Shown here: positions 1-12,842 of the stretch, in pieces
Layout of the letters: each line of letters opens with the position of its first letter
Numbering within the stretch: the stretch's first letter is position 1
NCBI RefSeq assembly: GCF_964355755.1
Contig: NC_092680.1
Coordinates: 1,527,001-1,591,000 of the forward strand
Source: Antedon mediterranea
Taxonomy: Eukaryota; Echinodermata; Crinoidea; Comatulida; Antedonidae
Direction: 5' to 3'
DNA length: 64,000 nt
The notes under the pieces: model-generated
What the model saw: the letters and a program-made list of their open reading frames with translations, nothing else
What the model was told of the DNA's origin: nothing
Databases searched by the model: none
Program-made: the position numbers and the translations under genes

Positions 1-486
1 TGTTTTAATCTATAAAAAGGTTTACTTGTCGAATTTGAACTAAGATGTAAATACCTATGTATAGAAATGACATTTACAGTAACCAATTAAATATTTAATT
101 TTAGTATGCAGATTTTACTTTAATGAATACATATTTTAGTAATCTGTTGGTGATTAGTTTCAGAAGTGATCATCAATAATAATCGATTATTCACTATCAA
201 AAAATTATTTTTATCACTAGACTTAGACTGGCAACGAGGCGGTCAAAATGACGTCTGTTTGTAACAAAGCAAATTAAAGAGAAAACAAATTCAAATGTGC
301 AAGCTAACAAACATTTGTTAAGATTGATTCACTATGCTATGGCACTGAGTCTAATGTAAAATGGATTGAACTGAATAAGAAATACCATTTAAAACATTTT
401 AACATGACAAGAATAACTTGAAAAAGGTTTTATCATAACTAAATAGTCAGTTTATAAAGTGTTAAAAATCCATAACACTGTAGAAC
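1..486. other. No gene seen
   Basis: This is AT-rich sequence within UNC13-like intron 2 with no convincing exon or repeat. Confidence 0.5.
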
Positions 487-926
487 CCTCCAAGATTAAT
501 AATCCAGAAGATAAGGCTACTCCAAGTAAAGACTAATGTAGATCCAAGATTAATAATCAAGAAGATAAGGCTACTCCAAGTAAAGACTAATGTAGATCCA
601 AGATTAATAATACAGAAGATAAGGCTACTCCAAGTAAAGACTAATGTAGATCCAAGATTAATAATCCAGAAGATAAGGCTACTCCAAGTAAAGACTAATG
701 TAGATCCAAGATTAATAATACAGAAGATAAGGCTACTCCAAGTAAAGACTAATGTAGATCCAAGATTAATAATCCAGAAGATAAGGCTACTCCAAGTAAA
801 GACTAATGTAGATCCAAGATTAATAATACAGAAGATAAGGCTACTCCAAGTAAAGACTAATGTAAATCCAAGATTAATAATCCAGAAGATAAGGCTACTC
901 CAAGTAAAGACTAATGTAGATCCAGA
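487..926. repeat. 54-bp tandem array, 8 units
   Basis: Units start GATCCAAGATTAATAAT and repeat every 54 bp. From the third unit on, AATACAG and AATCCAG variants alternate, which indicates a 108-bp higher-order unit. Because 54 is divisible by 3, both strands stay open; this is not coding. Confidence 0.97.
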
Positions 927-3832
927 AACATTGAAAGAAGCACGTTTAGACAATTTACTTATAAAACTATGTTTCCACATTTGAACTTGATTGGTCGAAA
1001 GGGGCTTATGTTGTTTGAAAAATTCCAAATAAAACAAGGATAGTTGTCAGAGAACTACCAGATGGAACAAAAGATATCACTTGATGAAAAACATTAGAAA
1101 ATTGACTTTAACTACTTTTTCCACAGTTTTATTGGTTGACAAGGATTGTTGTTAGAAAGCTACAGATGAAACACAAAGATATGTGAAAGAAACATATGAT
1201 TTTAGTCAAACCAAAACAAGTTTAGAAGATAGAGGTACTGCTGTTGCTAAACTAAAATGAGTGTTCATCAACTAAAGAAGATCATCAACAAATAAAAGGC
1301 TATGTCGCTAAAAGATACTTTCACATTCCAATCTTGCTTGTTGTACCAGTTGATGGCACCACTAATAAGAAGCAGAAGATCACAATAAGTTAATGGTGTG
1401 GAAACTGATTGTGTTTATAAGAAAGCACATCTGCCTGGTGATACATGGATGAATGCAACAGGAACGTGAAAGGAATAAGTACGATACATGGCACTTCAAA
1501 TTACACAAACGAAAACTTTAAAATGATAATAAAAAAGAAAATAATAAACAAATTTGTGGAAGGTAGGCCCCATTTACCGAGTTTTCACCAACCTGAAATA
1601 CTCAATACAAAATAATTATAGATATTGTCAAACATTTTCTACTCTAAATAAGAATGTTTTGCAAGTTCATAAAATAATTCAGAAACTTAAAGATGTCATA
1701 ATTCATATCGTACAGTAAATAAGAGATTTAGTTGTAAATTATTGATATGTGACCATTTGTATAGCTGTTAAACATTTATGGAAGATCTACAATTTCTATC
1801 TGATATATCAATATGAAACAGGTGATACAGAAACATTAAACTATTACAAGATGCAAAGCAAGCTTAAACTCAATTTAAAAGCATCATGTCTTGATGACAC
1901 AGATTTTATCAAATCTATTTTAGCATAACTCAACAAGAAATTAGCGCCATTAAACTTGAAATGATACAAAAAGTTAACTTTTTAACTTAACACCTATGAA
2001 ACTAAATCCAATTCCAATCTATAGTAACATAGGCTTTTGTTTTGAATTATGAAAAGCGATATCTTTGGTAAAACGTAAAGATGGAAACTTTGCCAGGCAT
2101 GAAGAAACTCTAGAACAGATGTTGGGAAACATTAGAGCAGGCATTAGGCTTAAGCTTGTTTAAGTTGTATCATTAAGGTTACAGATAGTAAGTAAGCTGG
2201 CAAAAGACAATAGAGAATAGTATTGATCAAGTTCTCACATTTAAACTTGATTCTTACTACGTTCTCTAAAAACCAAAACTCATTAATCAAATGGAAAATA
2301 TAGGTAGAGTTTACTAGAAAATTAAAGAGCCAATGTCACTTATCTTGGAAAGCATTTATAAGAAATAAACTGAGGAAGGATTTTATATAAGATTTTGAAA
2401 AAATGATGGAAAAGAAACTTTATTATTAATAGCACGATATGGTAGTACTGGCAATATTTAAATATTTTCAATCTTCTATCAACTAAAAGTCGTGGTTAGT
2501 CATGTCTCTCTCTGGTCGCTGTACAGATAGGCTGCTACATCAGTACTTCTATGAATGGATGGCTAGTTGGTCATACCAATAGTACTGTTTTGATTTTACG
2601 ATCATTCGGGAAACAACCTCACGATATTAAAATTTTAAAAAAAGAGTCTGAAACTGGTAAAAACCTTTGCAGACTCTTAAAACATCCTGATTGATCTACT
2701 ATCTATATCATACAGGGAGTTTGTACAATCATCATGACATTGTTCTATTACAGGCATCCATACACATGGGGTGTCAACATGACAGGAATTACTAAAAAGG
2801 TTATAAACCCCATTTCGACCCTCCTCCGGGTGGGTATTTACACTTGTGATTGGATAGAACCTTGTAAAAAACCAAAACAATAACATTTGAATTAATTGTA
2901 TTGTAATTGTATTATATACTACTTTAAAACATGCATTTTTCAATCGCATATCATTCATGTAAAACTGCATAATATTTTCTGAAATTGGTATTAAAATTTA
3001 AAATTAGGATAAAAATTGGCTAAAATTAAAGTAATCATTGAACCAGTTAAGTATGGCATTAGAATCACCTGTTTATATGTACTATTTAATCTTTGAGATT
3101 AAGTAAAGATAAAGATATGTAATATCCAGTTAAAAAAAAGAGTATCATAATATGATCATTTCAAAGGGTTTCTCTTTTTTAAACAGACTGCTATTCTACT
3201 GACTTGACTTGGCTGTCATGGTAGGAATTTAAGAAATAAAAAACAAAATTACCCAACTAGTCAATAAAACAACTACAGTAGAACAGTCCTATACCATTTT
3301 TCATCAATTTATTAAATTTTGATCCATTTTTACCTTCCCTGCTGACTTTGCAACTGCTCTTGCCTTTTTTTGACATTTGATGGTTTTTTTTTCTTTTGTT
3401 TTTTAACTTTTTATAAAATTTTAACATTTTTAATGCTGTCATAATTCTTACACATTTTTATGCGATATTTTTGACATGTTTTTTACATGCAAATTGGCCA
3501 CGAGATGTAAAGTTGGTCAGTATTTGTTGGAAATAAACAGAATATATATGTATAAATGTTTCTATATTTATTAGTACAAGAAGAAGAAACATACTTCAGA
3601 ATATATCTGAAAATATTTTTTATAAAGAATGTACAACAAAAGTAAGGATATAACAGTACTTAGCTTACCAGTAATTATGGTGTGTAAATGGTACAAGTAT
3701 GGCTGAAGTGCCATTTTCTAGAGTCTTGAATCAGAAGTGATGGTAAACATGCAATGAAACAAGATTATGGAGATTGATTCCCCTTTTAGGGCTACCGGCT
3801 TGTGGTAGGTCGTATACAGGGTGGTATACGCT
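927..3832. other. Unassigned intronic stretch
   Basis: Frames are heavily interrupted. Plus-strand pieces such as YVAKRYFHIPILLVVPVDGT look a little protein-like, so an old decayed element is possible, but I recognise no family. Confidence 0.35.
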
Positions 3833-4615
3833 TAGGGTATGTTCACATGTACGGCATAAGGCAGGCTACAGGCTTATGATAGAACACTTTAGGGTATGTT
3901 CACATGTACGGCATAAGGCAGGCTACAGGCTTATGATAGAACACTTTAGGGTATGTTCACATGTACGGCATAAGGCAGGCTACAGGCTCATGATAGAACA
4001 CTTTAGGGTATGTTCACATGTACGGCATAAGGCAGGCTACAGGCTCATGATAGAACACTTTAGGGTATGTTCACATGTACAGCATAAGGCAGGCTACAGG
4101 CTCATGATAGAACACTTTAGGGTATGTTCACATGTACGGCATAAGGCAGGCTACAGACTTATGATAGAACACTTTAGGGTATGTTCACATGTACGGCATA
4201 AGGCAGGCTACAGGCTTATGATAGAACACTTTAGGGTATGTTCACATGTACGGCATAAGGCAGGCTACAGGCTTATGATAGAACACTTTAGGGTATGTTC
4301 ACATGTACGGCATAAGGCAGGCTACAGGCTTATGATGGAACACTTTAGGGTATGTTCCCATGTACGGCATAAGGCAGGCTACAGGCTTATGATGGAACAC
4401 TTTAGGGTATGTTCACAGGTACTGTATAAGGCAGGCTACGGGCTTATGATAGAACACTTTAGGGTATGTTCACATGTACGGCATAAGGCAGGCTACAGGC
4501 TTATGATGGAACACTTTAGGGTATGTTCACAGGTACTGTATAAGGCAGGCTACGGGCTTATGATGGAACACTTTAGGGTATGTTCACAGGTACTGTATAA
4601 GGCAGGCGTAAGGCT
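3833..4615. repeat. 57-bp tandem array, about 14 units
   Basis: Units begin TAGGGTATGTTCACATGTAC. Units near the right end carry a CAGGTACTGTATAAGG variant, mixed with the standard form. The 293-codon frame across it is a product of the 57-bp period. It lies in UNC13-like intron 2. Confidence 0.97.
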
Positions 4616-4631
4616 TTATGCTGTACGTGTA

Positions 4632-6895
4632 TTGTTTTCTAATGATTATAACTGATATTACGTTTAAATAGTGCTTCTTTTTGTAGCAGAATCAGGCCCT
4701 AAACTCAGGAGTATGTACATCCCAATGGAATCATACCATTTGATTTGACCTTTTAAAAGAAACACATTTGATATTCGCCTTATCGCTGGTTGCATTAGAA
4801 ATATTCATAGACGTTTACTGTAACGTTTATGGCAAAATCTGGCCAGCAAGCAAATGGTAATCACTAATAATATTAAAATCATACTGTGAAACCTCGGGAT
4901 TGTTTTCAAGAGGGTAAGTATGGGCTTCTTTTCGAGATACTGAATTCAAAGAAAGAAAGAAATAAAAAAATACATGGTTAAGAGTTAGTTGGGTGATTTT
5001 AAATGCCAGATATTTGTAATAAAGACTGATAGACGTATGATCGTGTTTATCATTTTTATTTTTCTAAATAGTACTTTGATTGTATCCCGTATTATCTTAC
5101 CAGGGATATACAGTAGGGACCTCTACACAGTATTTTATGTAGATGGGCCATGTTTCTTAAATTTAGTTTTATTATTTTTCAGTTAAAACAGTTATTTAGA
5201 TAAAAATTTTAATCAATTATCAATCATGAAGAAGTGCTATACAAATAGTGAATAATACTATTATAATAGTATATAACACAGGGCCGTAGTCACCAGTACG
5301 GTTGGTAAGGTTTCAACTTGACCACTTTTTTCACAGAGGCTTTTGACATCCCAGTGGCTTGAACAGAGATTGTTCCATTTTCTTGCGAAAACCGGACCCC
5401 TTTATTTTTTATTGACTACATCACTGTAATACTACGAATCTACTACTACTACTAAAACGACAATAATAATAGGAAATTATGTTTATATACAATGTTTATT
5501 ATTTACAATTTGCATGATATTAGATGTACAATATTAAATTTCAATAATACTGAAACAAATACGTGACCGTTCACCTCTTAATGAAAAATATTAGCAATGC
5601 TAATAGAATAACAAAATATGATATGCAAAATATATATGAGAAGTTAAATGGGATTTAGTATAATCTGCTACATATTCTGCTTGTTAACTTCAAATCCTCC
5701 ATGATTTATAGGCCTAAATCCTAATTAATAAATCCTAAATAACATTGGGATATAGGGATTATCATTGCATTATAAAATAACAATATACATCATTTACTTA
5801 TGTACATAGGTATATTATCATAACATAATAATGAAAACAGTTTATATAACATTGATGGTAAACATACCTTAACATAACTTCTTCTAATATCAAACTATTG
5901 GTCAAGAATTTAACTACATTTGTAAAATTCCGTTATTGTTTATAATCCAGAGTATTGACCAAACCCCAAGTAGCACAAACAGAAATGCGAATACAACTTT
6001 ATTTCGACATCAGATGACCAAGATAAGAAATTATTGATATTTCAGCATGGCATGTTGATTATGTATGCACGGCGTATTTCAGTACATTATTTATAGTCCA
6101 ATCATACCTATCTCACAAACCTAATTATACACGCATGGTGGAACGGCTATACCGGTAGCCCTACTGCTTCCATTACGGCCTGTTCATCAATTATGCAATA
6201 TTCAATATTAAGACTTTAGGTAAATTTATTTACTAAAGTGTTAAGTACATACATATTATCAAGCGATCTATATGGTATTGTTATTATTTAGCACCATCAC
6301 AGTTTTAATATACTAATATAATATATTAATATGTTTTATGAGACCATAATTAGAAAAAACATTTTACAAAGTAACCATAATGCAACATACATACACTATA
6401 CCCTGTTTATACTAAATAAACTATTAATGATTAGCTTCTATTGTTGACAATTTCATTCAATCTTTATTGTTCCTTCAAAAACTATATTGTACTAATTTCT
6501 TATATTATGTTTCATTGCATTTGTTGTTGTTTTGGAAAAACAATGACGCTACATGATTGAGACCTCAGTATTAAAGCTGCTTATTATTAGTACCGTAGAT
6601 CATTTTCAGGCAGGCTTATGTGGACTGAAAGCAACAACATTCAGCTGAAGGAACTTGCTCAAGAACACTTGAGTTGACTTTCAAGCAACTGAACAGAACT
6701 GAAAGATCTAGTGTTCTAGCGCTTAAAAATGACATTTGGCATATAACGCTAAAGATACTTAGATATATCCATTGGTCCATTGGAAATACTATAATAAATA
6801 ATAAATACAATACTAAATCCTGTGTATCCTCATTTTACAGAGGTTTTCCATATTTGTCTCTAGGACTGATCCAATGACAATTTGCTTCAGTTAGA
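4632..6895. other. No gene seen
   Basis: AT-rich intronic sequence. A less AT-rich patch at 5280-5410 (GGGCCGTAGTCACCAGTACG) may be an old repeat. Nothing else stands out. Confidence 0.4.
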
Positions 6896-7080
6896 ACACA
6901 TTTATATAGCACACTCTAGTGTTTGGGGTTTTGCCATTTCTAAGAAATTACCATGTTCAGTTTAAAGAACACTGTTGTTCTAGTAATGGACAGTTGTAAA
7001 TATTTATAGCACACTCTAGTGTTTGAGGTTTGTTTAAGAAAAATGTTTTTTGCAATTTCTAAGAAATTACCATGGCAATA
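6896..7080. repeat. Direct duplication of about 55-65 bp
   Basis: AGCACACTCTAGTGTTTG followed by ATTTCTAAGAAATTACCATG occurs twice, starting at about 6908 and 7008. It lies in UNC13-like intron 2. Confidence 0.85.
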
Positions 7081-7309
7081 TAAACAAAACAGAAGAAATT
7101 AGAAGCCTGAGGATTGACACAAGTGTGCAGTTATTATTTAAGTTTCAAACACTTACTGGTGGCGCTAAACAAATTACCTATCAAACTAGGTAATTCCAGC
7201 TCGAGTAGTTATATGAAAAGATTTTTGTTTTATGAATATCAAGATGAAATTCCATCTAAAATATCTCATCTGGTTCCTCAGCATGAATAGAAAGGTTGGA
7301 CTACAAAGA

Positions 7310-7535
7310 ACTCGGCAGTACAGTTATTATAATACAGATACAGTAGTCAGAAATATCAATCTTTTAACCTAGGTAAACCTGATGGTAAACAAACTGGGCA
7401 GTACGGTTATTATAATACAGATACAGTATCCAGAAAAGTCAATCTTTTAAAACCTAGGTAAACCTGATGGTAAACAAACTGGGCAGTACGGTTATTATAA
7501 TACGGATACAGTAGTCGGAAAAGTCAATCTCATGA
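7310..7535. repeat. Triplicated segment of about 90 bp
   Basis: GGCAGTACGGTTATTATAAT, ACAGATACAGTA and CTAGGTAAACCTGATGGTAA recur at about 7313, 7400 and 7480. Confidence 0.87.
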
Positions 7536-8096
7536 CAATGGGAAAAATAATCAGGCAAGCGAGTGGCCACATGATGACAGGTCATAAACGTGACTTAAAG
7601 CATCAATATTATGATCTCATTTAATCTTATAGGCAGCGACTACAGGTGGTTTGGAGCTAAAACAGGAAGGTGTTCTTAATGAGTTTGTTTTATATTTCAC
7701 ATCCAACGGCAAACATGAATGAGGGATAGTTAGACGAAGGTATATTTATAATGCTCTGAAAAACAGCATTACCCATTACTTCTCGGATAGATAACGATAA
7801 TCAACGATAAACAGTTTTTTATTTTACAAAGTTTTGGAAGTGTTTACACCTCAATAAACAATACATTTTTTAAAGCAACAATTCAACAAAAATGTTTTTA
7901 ATTTTTATATCCATTTAAAGATACATTGTCTACCTTAAAAATAATTTTAACAAAAATATTTGTCGAACAGACCATTTTAATGGCACGTACATATTCTTTT
8001 GGACTAAAATTCAGATAAAAACAGATTTTCCAAAATAATAAATAGTAATTTAAAGATTAATAATTTATCATTATTCTGTATTTTTTTTTTTTTTTA

Positions 8097-8270
8097 TAGA
8101 TTAGATCGAAACACAACCTTGTACTGATTACTAGCTGCATTACGGGAGTATGTTTCCGTACGTGTTTGAGCCAAAATGACTGGGGTAATAATGTTTAGTG
8201 CTTAGAGGTTCACAACATTAGGTGCTATATCAATCCAGAATATCATTATTATTATTTTAAACTACAAATT
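8097..8270 (+). mobile_element. SINE family B, 5'-truncated copy
   Basis: It matches the body and 3' end of the copy at 39617-39923: ACTAGCTGCATTACGGGAGT, AATGTTTAGTGCTTAGAGGT and AGGTGCTATATCAATCCAG, ending in (ATT)n. The tRNA-like head is missing and a T-run precedes it. Confidence 0.85.
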
Positions 8271-8329
8271 AACATATTTTTACAACATTTTATTTTATTT
8301 TTTTTTCAGTTTTAAAGGACAATTACATC

Positions 8330-8572
8330 TTAAGGATTGCAGACCTGATTCCTTGATGGTGCAAAACAGATTCTAGAGAGAAAATTCTATATTTATACAG
8401 AATAATTATACAGAATTAATTACATTTTAATTAATTTATTTAAACACAAGCAAGCCTGTGAGCTACAGCGATTTCAATTGGTTTGCTTCCTTGCCTCTTG
8501 TTTTTGTTTTCTATGTTTTAAATGTATTTCGATTTTAAAGGCTAAATAAAGAATGAATGAATGAAAAGCTTT
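8330..8572 (+). mobile_element. Possible CR1/L2-like LINE 3' tail
   Basis: The stretch ends GGCTAAATAAAGAATGAATG-AATGA, a simple-repeat end of the kind seen in CR1/L2-type LINE 3' UTRs. No reverse-transcriptase frame remains. Confidence 0.4.
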
Positions 8573-9629
8573 TTACAAGTAAGTATTGTTCTGTCTGTAA
8601 GATTATTTTGTTTTTTTACTATTACATTTTACTTGTATAATTTGTTTCTTATTTAAGATTTAAATGTTATTTTTTATACTTTTCTTTTTGATTTTATATT
8701 GCCTTTTAAATAAACGTGTGCTGCTGGTAAAAAAGCGTTTGTTCAATATTTATCGTTCATCGTTTACAACTTTGTACAGTATTCAGGTATACCAAGGACA
8801 AATACAAGTAGGTATACTATAGAGGGCCTACTTGTTTCCTTGTCTGATGGTCCTGTGCATTGTTTGGATGGCACTCCTATATCCTTCCTAAATACCAGTT
8901 AATAATCATGATTTGTCAATTACTTTTCCATCTCAACATTCTTATTACTTATATCACATAATACTCTTTATTTCTGAACTTTGAACAAATTTAAACAATG
9001 TTCAAATATTAATTAATGATAAGACTTACTGTACACCGATTAAAAAAATTTTTTTATTAATTATCATGAAACTTATAGTTGATGAAATAAAATTGTTACG
9101 CCTAGACAATTAAGAAACCCACTGCATTAACGCCATAGAATATTACGAATAGTCACGCTAGAAAGTGCGGTCATCTACTGTCAGATATCAACAGACACAT
9201 TCTCAAGGTAGTCATACTTTACACAAGGTTTTCATTTGAATTTTTTTTAAAGATTTTAAAAAATAAATCAGTGTACTACAGTGGCTGTCTCATTTGTTCC
9301 CATTATAAATTTAATAATGGAAGAAAATAATAATATTTTGAAGGAAAAACACCTGTCTGTTGCGACATAGCCAGAGGATAAATTAAATAAATGAGCTGCA
9401 ACTCTACGACTAGAAAGTAAATATCACATTTTACGCTATCATCAGAAGGATATTACTAAAAAGAACATATTTACATGTATTAAATGAATTAACTACCTGA
9501 AAACGTCAATAAAAAAAAGTAAATTCAATGCATTGTGTTATTGTTTAAGGTAATCAATAGCATGATGTTTTTTAACGATTACTTAATTAAAATCGGAAGA
9601 GAAAATCGGGTACCTGACCTTACCACCTG

Positions 9630-9900
9630 AGGTCATACTGTGCATTTGGATCCATGTTCAGGTGGTACATAAAATGTTCAGGTTTTTAAACATTTTTAGA
9701 ATTTTGTACAAATTTGATGGACGGGTCCATTAAAAAAAATGGAACAGCCCATCTTTAAGGCTGATTACGTATCACATACTGTGCATTTGGATCCATGTTC
9801 AGGTGTTACATTCAACGGTCAGGTTTTTTAACATTTAAAAAAATGTGTAGAAATGTTATGGACGGGTCCATTTAAAAAAAATACAACAGCCCATTTTCAA
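9630..9900. repeat. Direct duplication of about 130 bp
   Basis: CTGTGCATTTGGATCCATGT, TCAGGTTTTT and GATGGACGGGTCCATT occur at about 9638 and again at 9778. Between them the copies differ mainly in A and T runs. Confidence 0.88.
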
Positions 9901-11027
9901 TTCTCCACATCCAAATCACACTGTAAACATTCATTATTTTCATACTCAACGAGGACTAGTCAAGCCATGCTTGGCACATTCGCATTTAAAAAAAAATGAG
10001 TCAATCCCTAAACATTTAAAATAAGATTGACTAAATCATTTTCCTGCGACCTAGTAACTATAAGTCTTACAGAGGAATTTTAGTATTGAGTCTTTTCTAC
10101 AGTAATACGAGATAAGGACATACAATAAAATTATGCAAGCTGTAAAGCAATATTCTAGTAAACCACATTTAGTAATGGTATAGATGTTGTTGACCATAAT
10201 ACAAAATAAATATTTGCTAAACTTCTGTATCTCAAGTCACTAATGATATGCACATCGTGTAAAGATAAAATGCCCCATTATAACATAGATAAGATAGGAG
10301 AATGAAAATAATGAATAACGCTATATTTGTTGAACTGTATTATACTCAGTCAGTTGCTTTATTGATTTTATTTTCTTGCCAATATGAAAATAATTCCATT
10401 CATAATTAAATTAGATGTTTCTTTCTTTTCACAGAAAATCAACAGCTGAATAACTATACATGCAGTTTAATAAATACAGAAATCCTGCTTGTTGTTACGA
10501 TGTCCTAAACAATTGGTAAATGTAATTTATCATGTGAGCAGTTTAATGTTAACACGATTGTCCGATATTGCTTGCTGCTATAAGGATCGATACACAATTT
10601 AATATTGCTAATATTTGAATGTAAAATGAGAATGCAAATTTGTTTAATATCATTAATAAGAGTTTAACCAAATAATTAATAGTTTAGCGTAGAAATTAAC
10701 AAATGGATTTATTTGAACTGGTAATTCTCGAATTATATTTTACATAATTTAAATATTGAGGTTAAATTTGAATATTTTACACAGAGAATAGTGGAATAAG
10801 ATTCTTTAGTACAGTATAGTAATGAAATACAAGTATTTATATAAATAATATAAATAATTTAGATAATGATCTAAAAAATCAACATTGCATCAACCATTTC
10901 TAGTGTTTGTTTTAATGTTTGAATCAAGGCTCATAGTAACATTCGCAGTCAAACAATTTGATTGTTTTAAAACATCAAGACGACAATTAGTTGAGACATT
11001 AATTAGTCGAGAAATGAGACATTGTCA
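9901..11027. other. No gene seen
   Basis: AT-rich sequence within UNC13-like intron 2. I see no exon, structured RNA or repeat with a partner in the window. Confidence 0.4.
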
Positions 11028-11292
11028 ATGACGGCTTGGCAAAGAGATCTGGATTGTTATATAATAAACATAAAGTCTTCTCGGATAAGGACTATAAACC
11101 GTAGGTCCAGTGTACACATCTGGTTCATGTGCACTTTAAAGAACCTAGTACATCTTTTAAGACAAGTAGGGGGTCACACCGGTGTACTTTTCACACACAG
11201 CCATCAAACTCATCATAGTACTACTGTATACTATACACTGGGCTCTCTGGGAGAACAGTTTTTGACTGAAGAGGCTACACAGTATAAAGAAT
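11028..11292 (+). mobile_element. SINE family A, copy without clear tRNA head
   Basis: It shares GTCTTCTCGGATAAGGACTA, AACCGTAGGTCCAGTGTACA, CTTTAAAGAACCTAGTACAT and GACTGAAGAGG with the copy at 19002-19319. It lies in UNC13-like intron 2. The 90-codon frame here is an accident of the repeat. Confidence 0.87.
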
Positions 11293-11411
11293 AGACTGAT
11301 TATCAATAGAGGTTCTAACAGTGTGATATAGTCATTGCATACCTACTATTACTTAAATGATGACCATGTGATAAGATTTAAATAATTACTCAAAATATAC
11401 ATGTTGAAGAA

Positions 11412-11732
11412 TCCTAATAGGCCCTTACTACTAACTTACTTTAGTCTGGGACATACCCAAACTTATATGACTAGATTCCTTCATAACTTTTTATCTGCCA
11501 TTGTGACAGCTAGTTCCTTACTCTACTCTACTCATTGCTATGTACAGTATAAACATGGCAACACTACAACATTAAAAAAAGGCCCTTACTTACTAACTTA
11601 CTTATTCCATGAGATACCAAATTTCCTCCATAACTTTCTATCTGCCATTTTGAAAGCTAGTCCCTTATTCTACTCTACTCATTGCTGTACAGTATAAATA
11701 ATCATGGCAACACTACAACATTAAAAAAAGTT
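11412..11732. repeat. Direct duplication of about 160 bp
   Basis: Both copies share GGCCCTTACTTACTAACTTA-like starts, CATAACTTTTATCTGCCATT-like centres and CATGGCAACACTACAACATT ends (about 11555 and 11703). The 98-codon frame is incidental. Confidence 0.88.
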
Positions 11733-12842
11733 CCCAGTTCAAAGTCACAGACTCATTAAGGTTTGAACAACAAATTAACAATTAATCTTTATCGTTAAAA
11801 TGAATTAAATTTCAATTTCCACTTGCTATAAGCCATTAAAGGCCTAATATGCACATTAAAATTTAATTGAAATGGTTCGCTATCATAAATTTTCAAATAC
11901 AATTTGACACTAGATTTATGCTTTATCATAAGAAATAAATATGATACAGATATTACACCAGTGATAATTATATTTGAGAGACCTGTACTTTTAATTAAAT
12001 TCTAAGACTGATAGTTGAGCACACCGCCACTGTTTGATCTGTTAAATTACGAATATATTACATGGTGCGTTTCAACGAAGCACATGATGAAAACTCATTT
12101 AAAAAGATAACGATGATCTATATAAATCTATCATGCTGCTAATTTTAGATCAGAATATAACTATGCGTAAACACAGCCATAAAAAACCTTGAAAATCGTT
12201 ACATACGTTTAGATTGGACATGTTGTATCACATGCTATGCCATAGTCATGAATGAAGAATTTTTTATCAGTGAAAGTTAACAGAGTAGATGTTAGGGATC
12301 ATCTTCAATTATTCAAAAAACCATTAAAATTACAAATTTAATACTTTAAATAATAAAAAGTAAGTTTACGTTAAAAATTAGGTAACAAACATTTTATTTT
12401 TTACAACACGTTTGATTTCCGACATGACCAGTCAACAACGTCGCGTGACAAACATTTTTAAAATGTTTACAGAAAGCTGCGTTAATTATCACCATTAGAT
12501 ATCACTTTTTCGTTAGTTGCCACGTGATTAGTAATCAAATTACATGAATACAACCAAGTGTGTTAATATAAATTTATATTAGTATTAGTATTTACTCAGC
12601 AAAAATGTGTTAGTTGTTTATTAATGATTTTTATAATGCTATACTTGTAGTGCATTATTAATCTTTTATATAAAGCTAGCTTGGTTTTTTATCAACACCC
12701 TAAAAAAATAGATACTAATGTTGAGCAATGTGCTTTAAGCATACCCTTACAAAATACTATACCATGGTCACTAGATATTAATAGAAACATTTAAATTTTA
12801 TGTGATCACTATTAATGATATTTAATCTATATTATGTCTTAC

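Noticed and set aside
462-1037. 191-codon frame over the 54-bp array
   Set aside because: It consists of repeats of the unit with a short random end and resembles no protein family.
923-2600. Possible decayed coding element
   Set aside because: A few protein-like stretches occur, but no motif or family could be recognised in any frame.
3774-4655. 293-codon plus-strand frame of RVCSHVRHKAGYRLMIEHF repeats
   Set aside because: It is an exact by-product of the 57-bp array. The frame has no unique sequence beyond the array, no splice context, and lies in an intron.
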